From Aphrocallistes beatrix (lineage: Eukaryota; Porifera; Hexactinellida; Sceptrulophora; Aphrocallistidae): a stretch of DNA of 64,000 bases. The stretch covers positions 1,487,550 to 1,551,549 of the forward strand of contig OY725493.1 of NCBI GenBank assembly GCA_963281255.1, read 5' to 3'. Below the pieces are notes generated by a model, which did not search any database, was not told the DNA's origin, and saw only the letters and a program-made list of their open reading frames with translations. This document shows, one piece after another, positions 1 through 10,087 of this stretch; the first letter of the stretch is position 1, and each line of letters begins with the position of its first letter. A program made the position numbers and the translations under genes.

Positions 1-480
1 AGTTCTGAGCATCGCCTGTTATTATAACTTTCGAACCGAGAAGAGCTAGAATTCAATACAGTATAGTCAACATCCTACACAGTTAAACACTAGAATTAAA
101 ACACTGAAGAGATTTGTCAGGTCCCCCCAGGCCATCATCAGCTCATAGCTTTCAGCTATAACTCACATAGTATATTCTTTGTAGCAGCAAGCGAGCATAG
201 AGGAATAGAGAATGATAGAATAGGATAATGAGCGGAGAACAGAGATAATATCACTCACAGTAGAGAACTCGAGCCACAGTCCAATGAACAGCTCACAGAG
301 CCTCCGATGCAGAGGCTGGTAGATGTATAGCAGTGGAATCCAGATCATCTGGAAGTAGAATGAGGAGAGAGAGGTGATGAAGAATAGGATGAAGGAGAGA
401 GTCACCTTTACACCACTGAGGAACGCACCCACAGGGCCTTTCCTCTCCACGATGACAACCTCACAGTGACGTAGTGGCAT
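1..480 (-). CDS. LCLAT1-like lysophospholipid acyltransferase, partial (5' end only)
   Basis: First exons of an AGPAT/LCLAT1-type ER acyltransferase that continues beyond the left window edge. Exon 1 (480 to 259) encodes about 74 residues with the N-terminal hydrophobic segments and opens MPLRHCEVVIVERKG, closely resembling its neighbour's MAKRHCEIDIVEERN. It ends in phase 0 at a GTGAGT donor. A 10-nt microexon is inferred at 176 to 167, flanked by AAAG and GTGAGT. The next exon starts at 45 and reads LLGSKVIITGDAQN, matching the segment just before the NHRTxxD motif in LCLAT1. Reading frame across the three pieces works only if the microexon is used. The catalytic NHRTxxD and FPEGT motifs lie outside the window, so activity cannot be judged. 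Confidence 0.75.
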
Positions 481-579
481 TGTAAACTAATGTAACTGAC
501 ACAATTGATCGAAATAATACTAAAGATAAACGATTATTTACAATTGTAAAAATAATTATATCAAGTGCATCGAATTAAT

Positions 580-2252
580 TTAATTTGTTTTCGTGTTCTT
601 TTTAAGAAATTTCGCAGCAATGAACCTCTCCACTCCGTCATACTTGACCTGGACGTAGTAGAAGAGAGGGATGAGGAGGTAGTAGGCTAGTGCGTAGCGA
701 GGCCAGACAAACCAGTGGAAGTAGGTGATGATGAAAGGAGAAGTCCAGAAGAGAGCGACCAGTACTTTCTTCAGCAAGCTCTTTTCCGGTAGGTGTCTAG
801 CCTCTGTCCCGAATGAGAAGTCCCCTTCATAGAACCGCTTCAGTCGCTCCTCCTTCTCCCTCCACACCTCTCTCAACCAACCCTCTCTCCCCTCCTCACT
901 CGAAGGAATGTCTGACAGTTTGTACTGCTTCAAGTGGAAGTGAATCTCTTTAGGAAAGTATCCCTACAACATTCAGATTGAACAGACCCTGCGGGGTTCA
1001 AGTTATATAAATCCTACTACAAACCGCGAGGAGTTTCAATTCGTCCACCATGAAGTGTCCCTTGTACCCGATAGTGATGTCTATGACAGCATCGAGAGCA
1101 GACTCATCCGGATCTGAAGAGTTCCTCTCAAGCTTGTCGAGCATAGAGATGAACCCGGTGCTGCGGGGGTGCAGGGAGTAGGCGTACTCAGGGAGGTTGC
1201 AAGACTTCGCGTATTTATTCGAGTGACCCTGAAGAGGTGTTAATCAACAGAAACTGACCTTGTTGTTAAATTGATAAAATTGAATACACAGAAGTCAGAA
1301 CTAATACAATATAAATATCAAATTATAATCTTACCACAGTATTCGCAGTTAGATTAGTTCCTTCCGGGAATATCAGGATATGGTACTGGATGTTTGAGAG
1401 TTTGTAGTAAGAGAGAATCTGATCTAGGTAGGCTCTGTCCTTATCCCAGTCTCTCTTCAAGAATACGTACATGCACATCTGCATTGCCCATCCTAAAACA
1501 GAATGCGTGCTTTAATTATCAGAAATAAATTAGGAATTATCTTCTCAATTACAATCAGCAGACAAAATAAAATTTCAATACAATTTCAAATGTACAAATC
1601 CTAAATTAGTGAATGAGAAATTATCCATAAATGCATACAAAGCAATCTCACAGCTCACCAAATCCAAGTTGCAACTTCAGTCCTTCCTTGAGGACGATCT
1701 TAGTGTTTCTGTTAGAGGCGAGAAAGTCCGCTAAATACCAGTAGAACAGGAAGTCCCACCTAGTTCTATGGTTCATTATAACCAAACTTCTAGGAGGAAA
1801 GCGCCTGAAATCTCCTGTCAAGATATGCCTGCAACCAAACGTAGCTAAAATATACATAAATAAATCCACTATATATTATGCTGTGGCAGATCCTAACTCA
1901 ACTAATATGACTCGACTTACACAACAAAATCTGTGAGAGGAACCATTGGAGAAATAGAATACAGAAGAATTAAGCATGGAAAAATCTAGAATTTTTGAGA
2001 TTTGAAAGATTTGAAAAATAGACTCACACAAACCAATTCGTACCACGATGCTAAGTATAAATCAGAGAAGAATCGCTGGATTGGTTGGCAGAAGAGTGCG
2101 AAGGGCAACCATATGAACAAGTAGTACACTGCCCCCATGATGCAGCAGAGGTAGAGACCTGGTAGGAAGATAATCCCTTTGATGTAGCCCAATACTGTCT
2201 CAGAAAGATTTCTTTCCTCCACAATATCTATCTCACAATGACGCTTTGCCAT
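580..2252 (-). CDS. LCLAT1: LCLAT1-like lysocardiolipin/lysophospholipid acyltransferase (6 exons)
   Basis: Predicted exons on the minus strand: 2252-2028, 1930-1921 (10-nt microexon), 1868-1659, 1492-1335, 1228-1025 and 963-580, all GT-AG, giving about 396 aa (human LCLAT1 is similar). Seen directly: two N-terminal hydrophobic segments, the acyltransferase block I motif NHRTRWD in the third piece, GFGWAMQ across the next junction, block III FPEGTNLT, LHPRSTGF, then PKEIHFHL and a hydrophobic C-terminal region. The family transfers acyl chains from acyl-CoA to lysocardiolipin and other lysophospholipids in the ER or mitochondria-associated membranes. It is a head-to-tail tandem paralogue of the gene at 1-480, with only 99 bp between them. 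Exon 1 could also be spliced directly with a GTGTGA donor in this copy, so the microexon is an inference supported mainly by the paralogue. Substrate preference is not readable. Confidence 0.85.
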
Positions 2253-2867
2253 TAAGCGAACTACTAGACAGTCTAATTGAATTCTGAGAATGGGGAGAAT
2301 TAGACTTAATCAAACCACGGCCGTAAATCCTGATTCAGGGGTTGAGGGATCCCTCTACTTTTTGATGTGTCGTCGGATGTTGCATATAATCTTACATATA
2401 AATTACATTCCATCTCCCCCACACACACATTTTCCAATTGATTCACGCATATATAGAATTATTAAACGACTATTTCAACTTATTAACATATTACGCTCAT
2501 GCATACAATATAATGAATGGTATTGGTTATAGCATAATATTGTTTGCACGAGCTAATGATAATACAGTAGAAGCAGTTTATTAATCGTGCATAATTGTTA
2601 CGAATGTGACAAATCGTTTACATCACTTTTTTAGGCGAAATTATTGCTGAATTCTGCGGAATCGGGGAGTTGGATAATGGGCAAAATCCATCCCTTAGTG
2701 TCGCAATTAATAAAGCACCTTAAGTTATTGTGAATAGTAATCGTCATGATGAATTGAATAATATGACTTAGAATGTTTTGAGATATAATTATCTAAGTGA
2801 AGCAGAACTGAAGATGAGTAGAGCAATTAAGTTATAAATTATCTTGCTTCTGTGCTATAGAATCATC
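2253..2867. other. Intergenic spacer between LCLAT1-like and oxidase genes
   Basis: AT-rich divergent spacer that must hold both 5' regions of the flanking genes. An 80-codon open frame at 2290-2532 has no recognisable domain and is treated as chance. I see no repeat or RNA gene. Confidence 0.5.
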
Positions 2868-3977
2868 ATGCAAACATTAAATCGGATAGTTTGTCTCGCA
2901 GATTTACAAAGGCATGCAATCAAAACTCTTCCCAAAATGGTTTGGGACTATTACCGATCAGGAGCGAATGCTGAGATCACTCTGGCTGAGAATGAGTTAG
3001 CTTTCCAACGCTATCATATCCTGCCCCGTGTGCTGAGGAGTGTGGGGACAGTTTCTCTAGCCACCTCCATCCAGGGACATGCCATCTCCATGCCGATCTG
3101 TGTTGCTCCCACTGCCATGCATTGCATGGCTCATCCTGATGGAGAGAAAGCCACTGCGAGGGCAGCCATGACACTTGACACCTGTATGTGTCTCAGTACC
3201 CTTAGCACCACCTCACTGGAGGACGTAGCACGGGTTGATCCTGCTAATAAAGGTATCAGATGGTTCCAGCTGTACATATACACAGACAGAGATGCTACAT
3301 TGCAACTCGTTCGACGAGCAGAACAAAACAATTATAGAGCATTGGCTGTTACGGTAGATGCTCCCCCACTCGGAATGAGGTACTCGGATGAGAGAAACAA
3401 GTTCTCTCTTCCTCCTCACTTGACACTAGCAAATTTCGATTCTAAAGATTTAGAGAAGGCAAAGGTGAAAGGGAAGTTAGGCTCTGGTTTGAGTGAGTAT
3501 TTTTCTAGTTTACTCGACGATTCTCTAAGTTGGGATTCGATTGAGTGGCTGAAGTCTATCACTTCACTACCGATCATCGTGAAAGGAATCCAGACAGCAG
3601 AAGACGCCGTGCTGGCTGTAGAGCACGGAGTGGATGGGATTTGGGTGTCGAACCACGGAGCTCGTCAGCTGGACACAGTGCCTGCTACCATTGACATCCT
3701 GTACGAGGTGGTACAGGCAGTGGACCCCAAGCACACTGAGATCTACATGGACGGAGGAGTCCACTACGGAACGGACGTGTTGAAAGCGCTAGCTCTCGGA
3801 GCTCGAGCTGTGTTCGTGGGACGTCCTGCTCTGTGGGGCCTAGCCTATGATGGAGAGAAGGGAGTGGTGCTGATGCTAGAACTGCTCAGGAAGGAGTTGG
3901 AGATGGCTATGAAGTTGTCCGGATGTAAAGATGTGTTGATTTCCAATGATGTTATTTTACGATCCAGTTCTCATTGA
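2868..3977 (+). CDS. 2-hydroxyacid (glycolate) oxidase paralogue A
   Basis: Single-exon FMN-dependent alpha-hydroxyacid oxidase of about 369 aa, like human HAO1 (370 aa). The first ATG in frame is 2868; the open frame extends upstream only through non-ATG codons. Visible family features: DYYRSGAN near residue 28 (substrate tyrosine), WFQLYIY, VDAPPLGMR (active-site arginine kept), VKG lysine, and VSNHGARQLD with the catalytic histidine and arginine. Two departures stand out. The FMN-phosphate arginine in the DGGVR motif is His here (CAC at 3762-3764), and the C-terminus is ...RSSSH with no SKL-type peroxisomal signal, unlike copies B and C. The usual reaction is oxidation of glycolate or longer 2-hydroxyacids to 2-oxoacids with release of H2O2 in peroxisomes. 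This copy may be cytosolic or weakly active. N- and C-terminal thirds are nearly identical to copies B and C, while the middle third differs. Confidence 0.9.
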   Translation: MQTLNRIVCLADLQRHAIKTLPKMVWDYYRSGANAEITLAENELAFQRYHILPRVLRSVGTVSLATSIQGHAISMPICVAPTAMHCMAHPDGEKATARAAMTLDTCMCLSTLSTTSLEDVARVDPANKGIRWFQLYIYTDRDATLQLVRRAEQNNYRALAVTVDAPPLGMRYSDERNKFSLPPHLTLANFDSKDLEKAKVKGKLGSGLSEYFSSLLDDSLSWDSIEWLKSITSLPIIVKGIQTAEDAVLAVEHGVDGIWVSNHGARQLDTVPATIDILYEVVQAVDPKHTEIYMDGGVHYGTDVLKALALGARAVFVGRPALWGLAYDGEKGVVLMLELLRKELEMAMKLSGCKDVLISNDVILRSSSH

Positions 3978-4315
3978 AACATTTGCATGTGTATTTTCAA
4001 TATATAGTATGCATCAGAATACGCCACTTAATCGGAGCGCCGTAGATTATATTGCCCAATATGTTTAATGGTTGAATCTGATTTTCACAAATAGATGGCT
4101 ATGTTAATAGTTAATGTATTTACACACACGTATATGCATAATCTTAGGTTTGCAATTGATCAACTAAGATTCATTCCAATAATAAAATTGCAATGATAAA
4201 TCTGTGGCCTGTGGTCCTATGCGAATAAAAAGTGTACGTATCTATGTTGATCAGTAGAAATAGATAGAACATATTGTAAAATACTCGTAGAATATAATTC
4301 AATAGAATAGAATAA

Positions 4316-5434
4316 TCACAGCTTTGAAGTCACAATTTGTTTCCGAGAAATAATTTTCTTAGGAATATGCAGAACATTTTTACATCCAGACAATGCCATG
4401 GCTAACTCCAACTCCTTCCTGAGCAGTTCTAGCATCAACACCACTCCCTTCTCTCCATCATAGGCTAGGCCCCACAGAGCAGGACGTCCCACGAACACAG
4501 CTCGAGCTCCGAGAGCTAGCGCTTTCAACACGTCCGTTCCGTAGCGGACTCCTCCGTCCATGTAGATCTCAGTGTGCTTGGGGTCCACTGCCTGTACCAC
4601 CTCGTACAGGATGTCAATGGTAGCAGGCACTGTGTCCAGCTGACGAGCTCCGTGGTTCGACACCCAAATCCCATCCACTCCGTGCTCTACAGCCAGCACG
4701 GCGTCTTCTGCTGTCTGGATTCCTTTCACGATGATCGGTAGTGAAGTGATAGAATTCAGCCACTCAATTATTTCCCAGCCTAGAGCATGGTCGATTAATT
4801 TTTCGAGAGGATCTCCTTTATATCGAGGAGAAGCAGTTTTAGTTTCCTTAAAATCTTCTTCTTTTAAGTTAGCTAATTTTAGGTGAGTTGGAAGGGAAAG
4901 ACTATTCCTCTCATTTGAATATACTTTACCGAAATATGGGGAATCAACTAATAATACGAGTGCTTTATAACCATTATCTTCTGCACTTTTAATTAGATTA
5001 TATGTTAATTTTCTGTCGTGCATGATGTACATTAAGAACCATCTTAAACCTTTATTAGCAGGATCAACCCGTGCTACGTCCTCCAGTGAGGTGGTGCTAA
5101 GGGTACTGAGACACATACAGGTGCCAAGTTTCATGGCTGCCCTCGCAGTGGCTTTCTCTCCATCAGGATGAGCCATGCAATGCATGGCAGTGGGAGCAAC
5201 ACAGATCGGCATGGAGATGGCATGTCCCTGGATGGAGGTGGATAGAGAAACTGTCCCCACACTCCTCAGCACACGGGGCAGGATATGATAGCGTTGGAAA
5301 GCTAACTCATTCTCAGCCAGAGTGATCTCAGCATTCGCTCCTGACCGGTAATAGTCCCAAACCATTTTGGGAAGAGTTTTACTGGCATATTGTTCCAAGT
5401 CTTTCAGACAAACTACTCGATACGATGACGACAT
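4316..5434 (-). CDS. 2-hydroxyacid oxidase paralogue B, altered active site
   Basis: Single exon, 372 aa, ATG at 5434-5432, ending in VTSKL, a canonical PTS1 for peroxisomal import. DYYRSGAN, the VKG lysine, DGGVRYGTD and VSNHGARQLD are intact. In the middle third two conserved positions are changed. The QLY segment that contacts flavin reads LMY. The arginine in the LGxR motif, which binds the substrate carboxylate in glycolate oxidase, is valine (GTA at 4922-4924, context FGKVYSNER). The TVD threonine is Leu. The frame is fully open and the ends match copies A and C, so it is not an obvious pseudogene. It may have a changed substrate or be a non-catalytic paralogue. It is convergent with copy A and tandem with copy C. 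Confidence 0.9.
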   Translation of the reverse strand: MSSSYRVVCLKDLEQYASKTLPKMVWDYYRSGANAEITLAENELAFQRYHILPRVLRSVGTVSLSTSIQGHAISMPICVAPTAMHCMAHPDGEKATARAAMKLGTCMCLSTLSTTSLEDVARVDPANKGLRWFLMYIMHDRKLTYNLIKSAEDNGYKALVLLVDSPYFGKVYSNERNSLSLPTHLKLANLKEEDFKETKTASPRYKGDPLEKLIDHALGWEIIEWLNSITSLPIIVKGIQTAEDAVLAVEHGVDGIWVSNHGARQLDTVPATIDILYEVVQAVDPKHTEIYMDGGVRYGTDVLKALALGARAVFVGRPALWGLAYDGEKGVVLMLELLRKELELAMALSGCKNVLHIPKKIISRKQIVTSKL

Positions 5435-6385
5435 TAGGATTGCGGCTAGAGCTGCTATTGTTTAATACCAAGTGCTAAACACTAACTGGGAATTAAAAGG
5501 TGAATAATATAGTCGTATTCATACAAGCGCACATTTCGTGCTCGCAGAGTTGCCCTATGGGGGCGTCAAAGATGGATTACTTTAAGATGAATTAATTTAA
5601 CAAATATATTATATACCGTTTGTCCTATCTGATATCTCGATTTCTGAATAAATAAGTCAGATTGCATTTTAGTTATTAGCAAAAAGAAACATAGTGGCAT
5701 ATGTAGTTGAGAAGGGCCGGATTTCAAATTTCATATCGAGGTTGTTTTTCTATCTTAGCATTGTATCTTTCCTGTAGATTTCAGCCCTGTATCATATATA
5801 GTTTTCGGATAAGGAATGATTTAAATTAAGAAGATAAATGTCGATAGAAGCAATGAAACGAAGCACACTTGTGATTGATAAGATGTTCTGGCTGGGAAAG
5901 AAATCTCCTACAGATGGAATGGAAGTGTCCTCCTTATTTCTTGGGTGATTACACAACAATTTATATTGTGTCCTCATTCAGGAATATGGAAGCACAGTCC
6001 TATCCCGCTGTGTGGGGCTCATTTACTATGGCACTCATGTTGCTGATCTCTCGTATCGGAGATTTTCCACCAAAGTTGCATCACAGATGACAGCATGGAA
6101 GTTGGAAGCAGTATTGAAGAATGTGGTCAGCTCCAAGCTGCGATGATCTTATCGATCGAGAGGGGCGCTACTGCTCGGGGTTGCTGTTACAAAAAAAACT
6201 TGTTTTTTTCTTAATTTATACGGTGTCTGAAAAGTTTAGATCGATTTATCAAGCTATCTAAGTCGCCGAAACAAGACAGCAAATTATCCAAAAATTGATT
6301 CTATGTATTTAAAAATTGGTCATACAAAGATGTAAATAAAATATGAAATTGTCAAATAGAAAACATTTCGAATAGAATAGAATAA
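5435..6385. other. Intergenic spacer with a possible orphan exon
   Basis: Holds a partial copy of a GC-rich dispersed module (about 5521-5575). On the plus strand 5982-6146 reads as 54 codons plus stop, directly after a pyrimidine-rich stretch ending TTCAG, so it looks like a terminal exon. No upstream exon could be joined and I do not recognise the peptide (it contains GLIYYGTHVADLSYRRF). It may be a gene fragment. The last 20 bp or so resemble the 3' flank of oxidase copy B, showing that the tandem duplication included downstream sequence. Confidence 0.3.
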
Positions 6386-7504
6386 TCACAGCTTTGAAGT
6401 CACAATCTGTTTTCGTGAAATAATTTTCTTAGGAATATGCAGAACATTTTTACATCCAGACAATGCCATGGCTAACTCCAACTCCTTCCTGAGCAGTTCT
6501 AGCATCAGCACCACTCCCTTCTCTCCATCATAGGCTAGGCCCCACAGAGCAGGACGTCCCACGAACACAGCTCGAGCTCCGAGAGCTAGCGCTTTCAACA
6601 CGTCCGTTCCGTAGCGGACTCCTCCGTCCATATAGATCTCAGTGTGCTTGGGGTCCACTGCCTGTACCACCTCGTACAGGATGTCAATGGTAGCAGGCAC
6701 TGTGTCCAGCTGACGAGCTCCGTGGTTCGACACCCAAATCCCATCCACTCCGTGCTCTACAGCCAGCACGGCGTCTTCTGCTGTCTGGATTCCTTTCACG
6801 ATGATCGGTAGTGAAGTGATAGACTTTAGCCACTCAATTATTTCCCAGCCTAGAGCATGATCGATTGAATTTACGAAAAGAGCTGTTAGATGAGAACCAG
6901 CAGATGCAGTATCAGTTCTCATAAAATCTTCTTCTTTAAAGTTAGCCAATTTGAGGTGAGTAGGAAGAGAAAAACAGTTTCTCTCGTCTGCATACCTGTT
7001 CCCAAGGAATACTACATCAACTGCTATCACCAATGCTTTATAGCCGTTCTCTTCTGCGCTTTTAATTAAACGCTGTGTTATTTTTCTGTCAGTGAGGACA
7101 TATAGCTGAAACCACATTAGACCTCTATTTGAAAGATCCACCCGTGCCACATTTTCAAGAGAAGTGGTACTCATTGTACTGAGACACATACAGGTGTAAA
7201 GTTTCAAGGCTGCCCTCGCAGTGGCTTTCTCTCCATCAGGATGAGCCATGCAATGCATTCCAGTGGGAGCAACACAGATCGGCATGGAGATGGCATGTCC
7301 CTGGATGGAGGTGGCTAGAGAAACTGTCCCTACACTCCTCAGCACACGGGGCAGGATATGATAGCGTTGGAAAGCTAACTCATTCTCAGCCAGAGTGATC
7401 TCAGCATCCGCTCCTGACCGGTAATAGTCCCAAACCATTTTAGGAAGAGTTTTACTGGCATATTGTTCCAAGTCTTTGAGGCAAACTACTCGATAGGATG
7501 ACAT
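6386..7504 (-). CDS. 2-hydroxyacid (glycolate) oxidase paralogue C, intact motifs
   Basis: Single exon, 372 aa, ATG at 7504-7502, C-terminal PTS1 ...TSKL. This is the most complete of the three copies. DYYRSGA tyrosine, WFQLYV, LGNR active-site arginine, VKG lysine, VSNHGARQLD histidine and arginine, and DGGVR are all present. The TVD threonine that normally hydrogen-bonds FMN is Ala. Expected role: peroxisomal oxidation of glycolate or longer 2-hydroxyacids using FMN and O2, yielding H2O2. Its last two fifths match copy B almost base for base and also match copy A, whereas residues of about 120 to 215 are distinct, so the family looks mosaic. Substrate chain length cannot be inferred. Confidence 0.92.
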   Translation of the reverse strand: MSSYRVVCLKDLEQYASKTLPKMVWDYYRSGADAEITLAENELAFQRYHILPRVLRSVGTVSLATSIQGHAISMPICVAPTGMHCMAHPDGEKATARAALKLYTCMCLSTMSTTSLENVARVDLSNRGLMWFQLYVLTDRKITQRLIKSAEENGYKALVIAVDVVFLGNRYADERNCFSLPTHLKLANFKEEDFMRTDTASAGSHLTALFVNSIDHALGWEIIEWLKSITSLPIIVKGIQTAEDAVLAVEHGVDGIWVSNHGARQLDTVPATIDILYEVVQAVDPKHTEIYMDGGVRYGTDVLKALALGARAVFVGRPALWGLAYDGEKGVVLMLELLRKELELAMALSGCKNVLHIPKKIISRKQIVTSKL

Positions 7505-7796
7505 GGGGATACCAGCTAGCGATGGTTATTAATCTAGTATCAGACGTATGCATACTGGAATTGATTGACGAACTGGCAGTCGCAGAAAGGTGATTTTTGG
7601 ACTATTTTGTTTGTTACTGGCTAGAACAGTGGCGGGCAACCTTAATCCTTAAGTGGACCCCAAAATCAAGTTCTTGCTACGGTCACATCGCTATGGCCGT
7701 AGCAAGAACTGACATATTTTGGTTTATGTATGCAGAAATGACCACAAAACAATATACGAATTGTATATAAATGTCAAAAGCTATCTTCATAATAAA

Positions 7797-7875
7797 CAAA
7801 AGCGCTTTGCGCACTTGAGTAGCGCGGCTGGCGAACACTTTGTGTTCGCAGAGTCGCCTTGTGGGCGCCTGGGAA
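7797..7875 (+). repeat. GC-rich dispersed module, copy 1
   Basis: Starts with alternating GCGC sequence, then GCGGCTGGCGAACAC, a short spacer, GTGTTCGCAGAGTCGCC and GGGCGCCTGGGA. The GCGAACAC/GTGTTCGC arms form a hairpin. Other copies lie at 5521 (partial), 32519, 53275 (inverted) and 53432. No protein or tRNA similarity was recognised. Confidence 0.6.
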
Positions 7876-7942
7876 TGTAATCAAATTCAGAATCTCCTAT
7901 GGGTGCAAAATATTAATACTTTCACTAATATTTTTCAAATTT

Positions 7943-9027
7943 GTTTAACCATAGCCTACTCTAATAATGCCTCACAGTAAAATAACCAAGGATGCGGTAA
8001 TAGCCGAATGGATTAATACACGATTAGCCTAAAATCGTTAACCATGCAGAATAGGCATTAAGAATGTATTACCAGCATATATAAACATGGTATCAAAGTA
8101 TATATATCCGTTGTCAAAATTTCGATTAGTCATCATATCATTGCGCAACAGGTCATTCTAAGGGCAATTTTAGCGATTTTCGAAGCTGTTATAACCCTAT
8201 TTCTAAATGGTATTAAGGTGTGATTTTTGTGTTGAACCAAGATTAGTACGAGTTGATTTGAAAAATTTAGAATTTTTCAATGGAATGTTGTTACATTCCC
8301 GCGTTGCTATGGTAAAGCATTTTGATCAGTTTGAGCCATATACTGCAAACTGTAAGAACTAGGTCTTCAAATCTGATCGTATTTGATAGGCAATTGGCTA
8401 CTTCCTATTAGGTAATAATACAATTTAAACTTCTAAATTAACAGACTACAGAGTTATGCGACAATTTAGTGTTTTGGTCACATCCTTAAAATCAACCCAT
8501 AACTCAAAACTCGTTGAATTTAGAAATTCAAGTTGTATTATCACCTAATAGGAAATAGTCCATTGCCTATCAAACACAATCAAATTTGAAGCTCTAGTCA
8601 TTACAGTTTGCACGAAATGGCCCAAACTGACCAAAATGCTTTATCATAGCAACGCGGGAATGTAACAACATTCCATTGAAAAATTCTAAATTTTTCAAAT
8701 CAACTCGTGCTAATCTTGGTTCAACACAAAAATCACACCTTAATACCATTTAGAAATAGGGTTATAACAGCTTCGAAAATCGCTAAAATTGTCCTTAGAA
8801 TGACCTGTTGCACAATGATATGATGACTAATCGAAATTTTTCCAACGGATATATGTACTTTGATACCATGTTTATATATGCTGGTAATACATTCTTAATG
8901 CCTATTCTGCATGGTTAACGATTTTAGGCTAATCGTGTATTAATCCATTCGGCTACTACTTCATCCCTAGTCCATGATTTTCAGTCTACTGTGAGGCATT
9001 ATTAGAGTAGGCTATGGTTTAACCAAT
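7943..9027. mobile_element. 1.08-kb near-perfect inverted repeat (foldback/MITE-like)
   Basis: The left arm (about 7943-8440) and right arm (about 8516-9027) are reverse complements with scattered mismatches. Matching landmarks include AACCATAGCCTACTC at 7948 against its complement near 9010, and CCTATTAGGT at 8405 against ACCTAATAGG near 8543. The central loop is about 75 bp. No transposase frame is visible, so it is probably a non-autonomous foldback element. A truncated relative of the right arm occurs at 31683-31910. I could not define a target-site duplication. Confidence 0.75.
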
Positions 9028-9106
9028 TTAATTCCAAAAACCATGTGGGTGGGTTTAATGAGTACGAAAAAAATAGACCCCGGAGCGATTATTCAGGGAA
9101 CTTTTG

Positions 9107-9463
9107 CAGAGTTGCACGCGGGCCGACTTTTCTTATCGGCCCGCGGGCCGTCCGGGCCGAATATAATAGTTTGCGGGCTCCTCGGGCCGGAAATATTGGC
9201 AGGGTTCCCCGCGATGACAACCGAGACGATGTTTTTAATTGTCACGAGGTACCAATTAAGGAATACTTACGTAAATGGAACTTTGTTAGTTTCCACTTAT
9301 TTGTGTTTGCAGAAACTCACTCCCATAAAAGGATTCCCTTAGTGTCTCTATATAGTTAGTAACTTACAAAGCGGGCCAACAATATTTATGCGGGCTTCTT
9401 GCGGGCCGCGTTAACTTAAAATTGCGGGGCGCGGTTACAAATTTCGGCCCGCGTGCAACTCTG
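9107..9463. mobile_element. hAT-type MITE with 8-bp target-site duplication
   Basis: 357-bp element bounded by terminal inverted repeats CAGAGTTGCACGCGGGCCGA. It is flanked on both sides by the identical octamer AACTTTTG (9099-9106 and 9464-9471). The 8-bp duplication and CAG start are hAT superfamily hallmarks. The interior near both ends is rich in GGGCCG. It has no coding capacity of its own. Confidence 0.88.
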
Positions 9464-9694
9464 AACTTTTGTATGTGGAGTTATTATCTGGGACAGTAGT
9501 GGTTAACTGAGATTAAATAAACTTAATTTAGAATCAACTTAGAAGTAACCTTAATTTTAATTAACTTCAAACTAAATGAATATCATTGTTAGATTAGTTT
9601 CCAGTGTTCCACCATCCACATTAATGAATCAATTGATTAATACTGATGTGTAGCTACTTCTAATCTTTTCGTAATAAAGTAGAGTAAGATTGAT

Positions 9695-10087
9695 TCACTG
9701 TTTGCTAATGTCTGGTGGAATCCACGGTTCTATCTTAGGCCTCGTAGTGCTGTAAGGGATGTAGTCCCTATCTGTTCCGGTCAGATTCTCTTTGTGCTCT
9801 TCGTGAAATTTCCGTGGTGCTGGAGGAATGTCTGTAGGAGGATCGTCTGTCATGTAATGGAGCCATCGGTGCCATTCAGGAGGTACTTGTGATGCGTCAA
9901 AGTCCTTGCGAGCATAATCGACAAACCTGTGTCTCCCAAATTGGTAGCGGAGATTCTGGTAATATTTGTTACCTGCACTATCTTCTCCAATTAGAGTCCC
10001 AACTCTTAAATCTGCCCTTCTGTAAATTATCTTCATTGAGTTCCAAATGCCTCCGGCCTCCTGTATCGTACGCCACCACGAAAACAT
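9695..10087 (-). CDS. NDUFA12: NADH dehydrogenase 1 alpha subcomplex subunit 12
   Basis: Single exon of 130 aa. The start ATG is at 10087-10085. NDUFA12 (B17.2) is an accessory subunit of mitochondrial complex I at the matrix arm. Seen: GGIWNSMKIIYRRADLRVGTLIGEDSAGNKYY, the family's N-terminal block with L-V/I-G-x-D-x-x-G-N-x-Y-Y spacing, then GRHRFVDYA and PPEWHRWLHYMTDDPP, which is the diagnostic WHxWLHxxTDDPP motif. It is slightly shorter than the human protein (145 aa) at the N-terminus. There is no classical presequence, as is common for this subunit. Neighbouring genes are unrelated. Identification is firm. Confidence 0.95.
   Translation of the reverse strand: MFSWWRTIQEAGGIWNSMKIIYRRADLRVGTLIGEDSAGNKYYQNLRYQFGRHRFVDYARKDFDASQVPPEWHRWLHYMTDDPPTDIPPAPRKFHEEHKENLTGTDRDYIPYSTTRPKIEPWIPPDISKQ

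Noticed and set aside
2290-2532. 80-codon plus-strand frame upstream of oxidase copy A
   Set aside because: No domain, AT-rich tail, and located in the expected 5' region of two genes.
2977-3764. Minus-strand open frames opposite oxidase copy A
   Set aside because: Shadows of a strongly coding plus-strand gene; no homology or start context.
9043-9359. Plus-strand 99- and 104-codon frames
   Set aside because: They span the boundary of the hAT MITE at 9107 and reflect its GC-rich interior.
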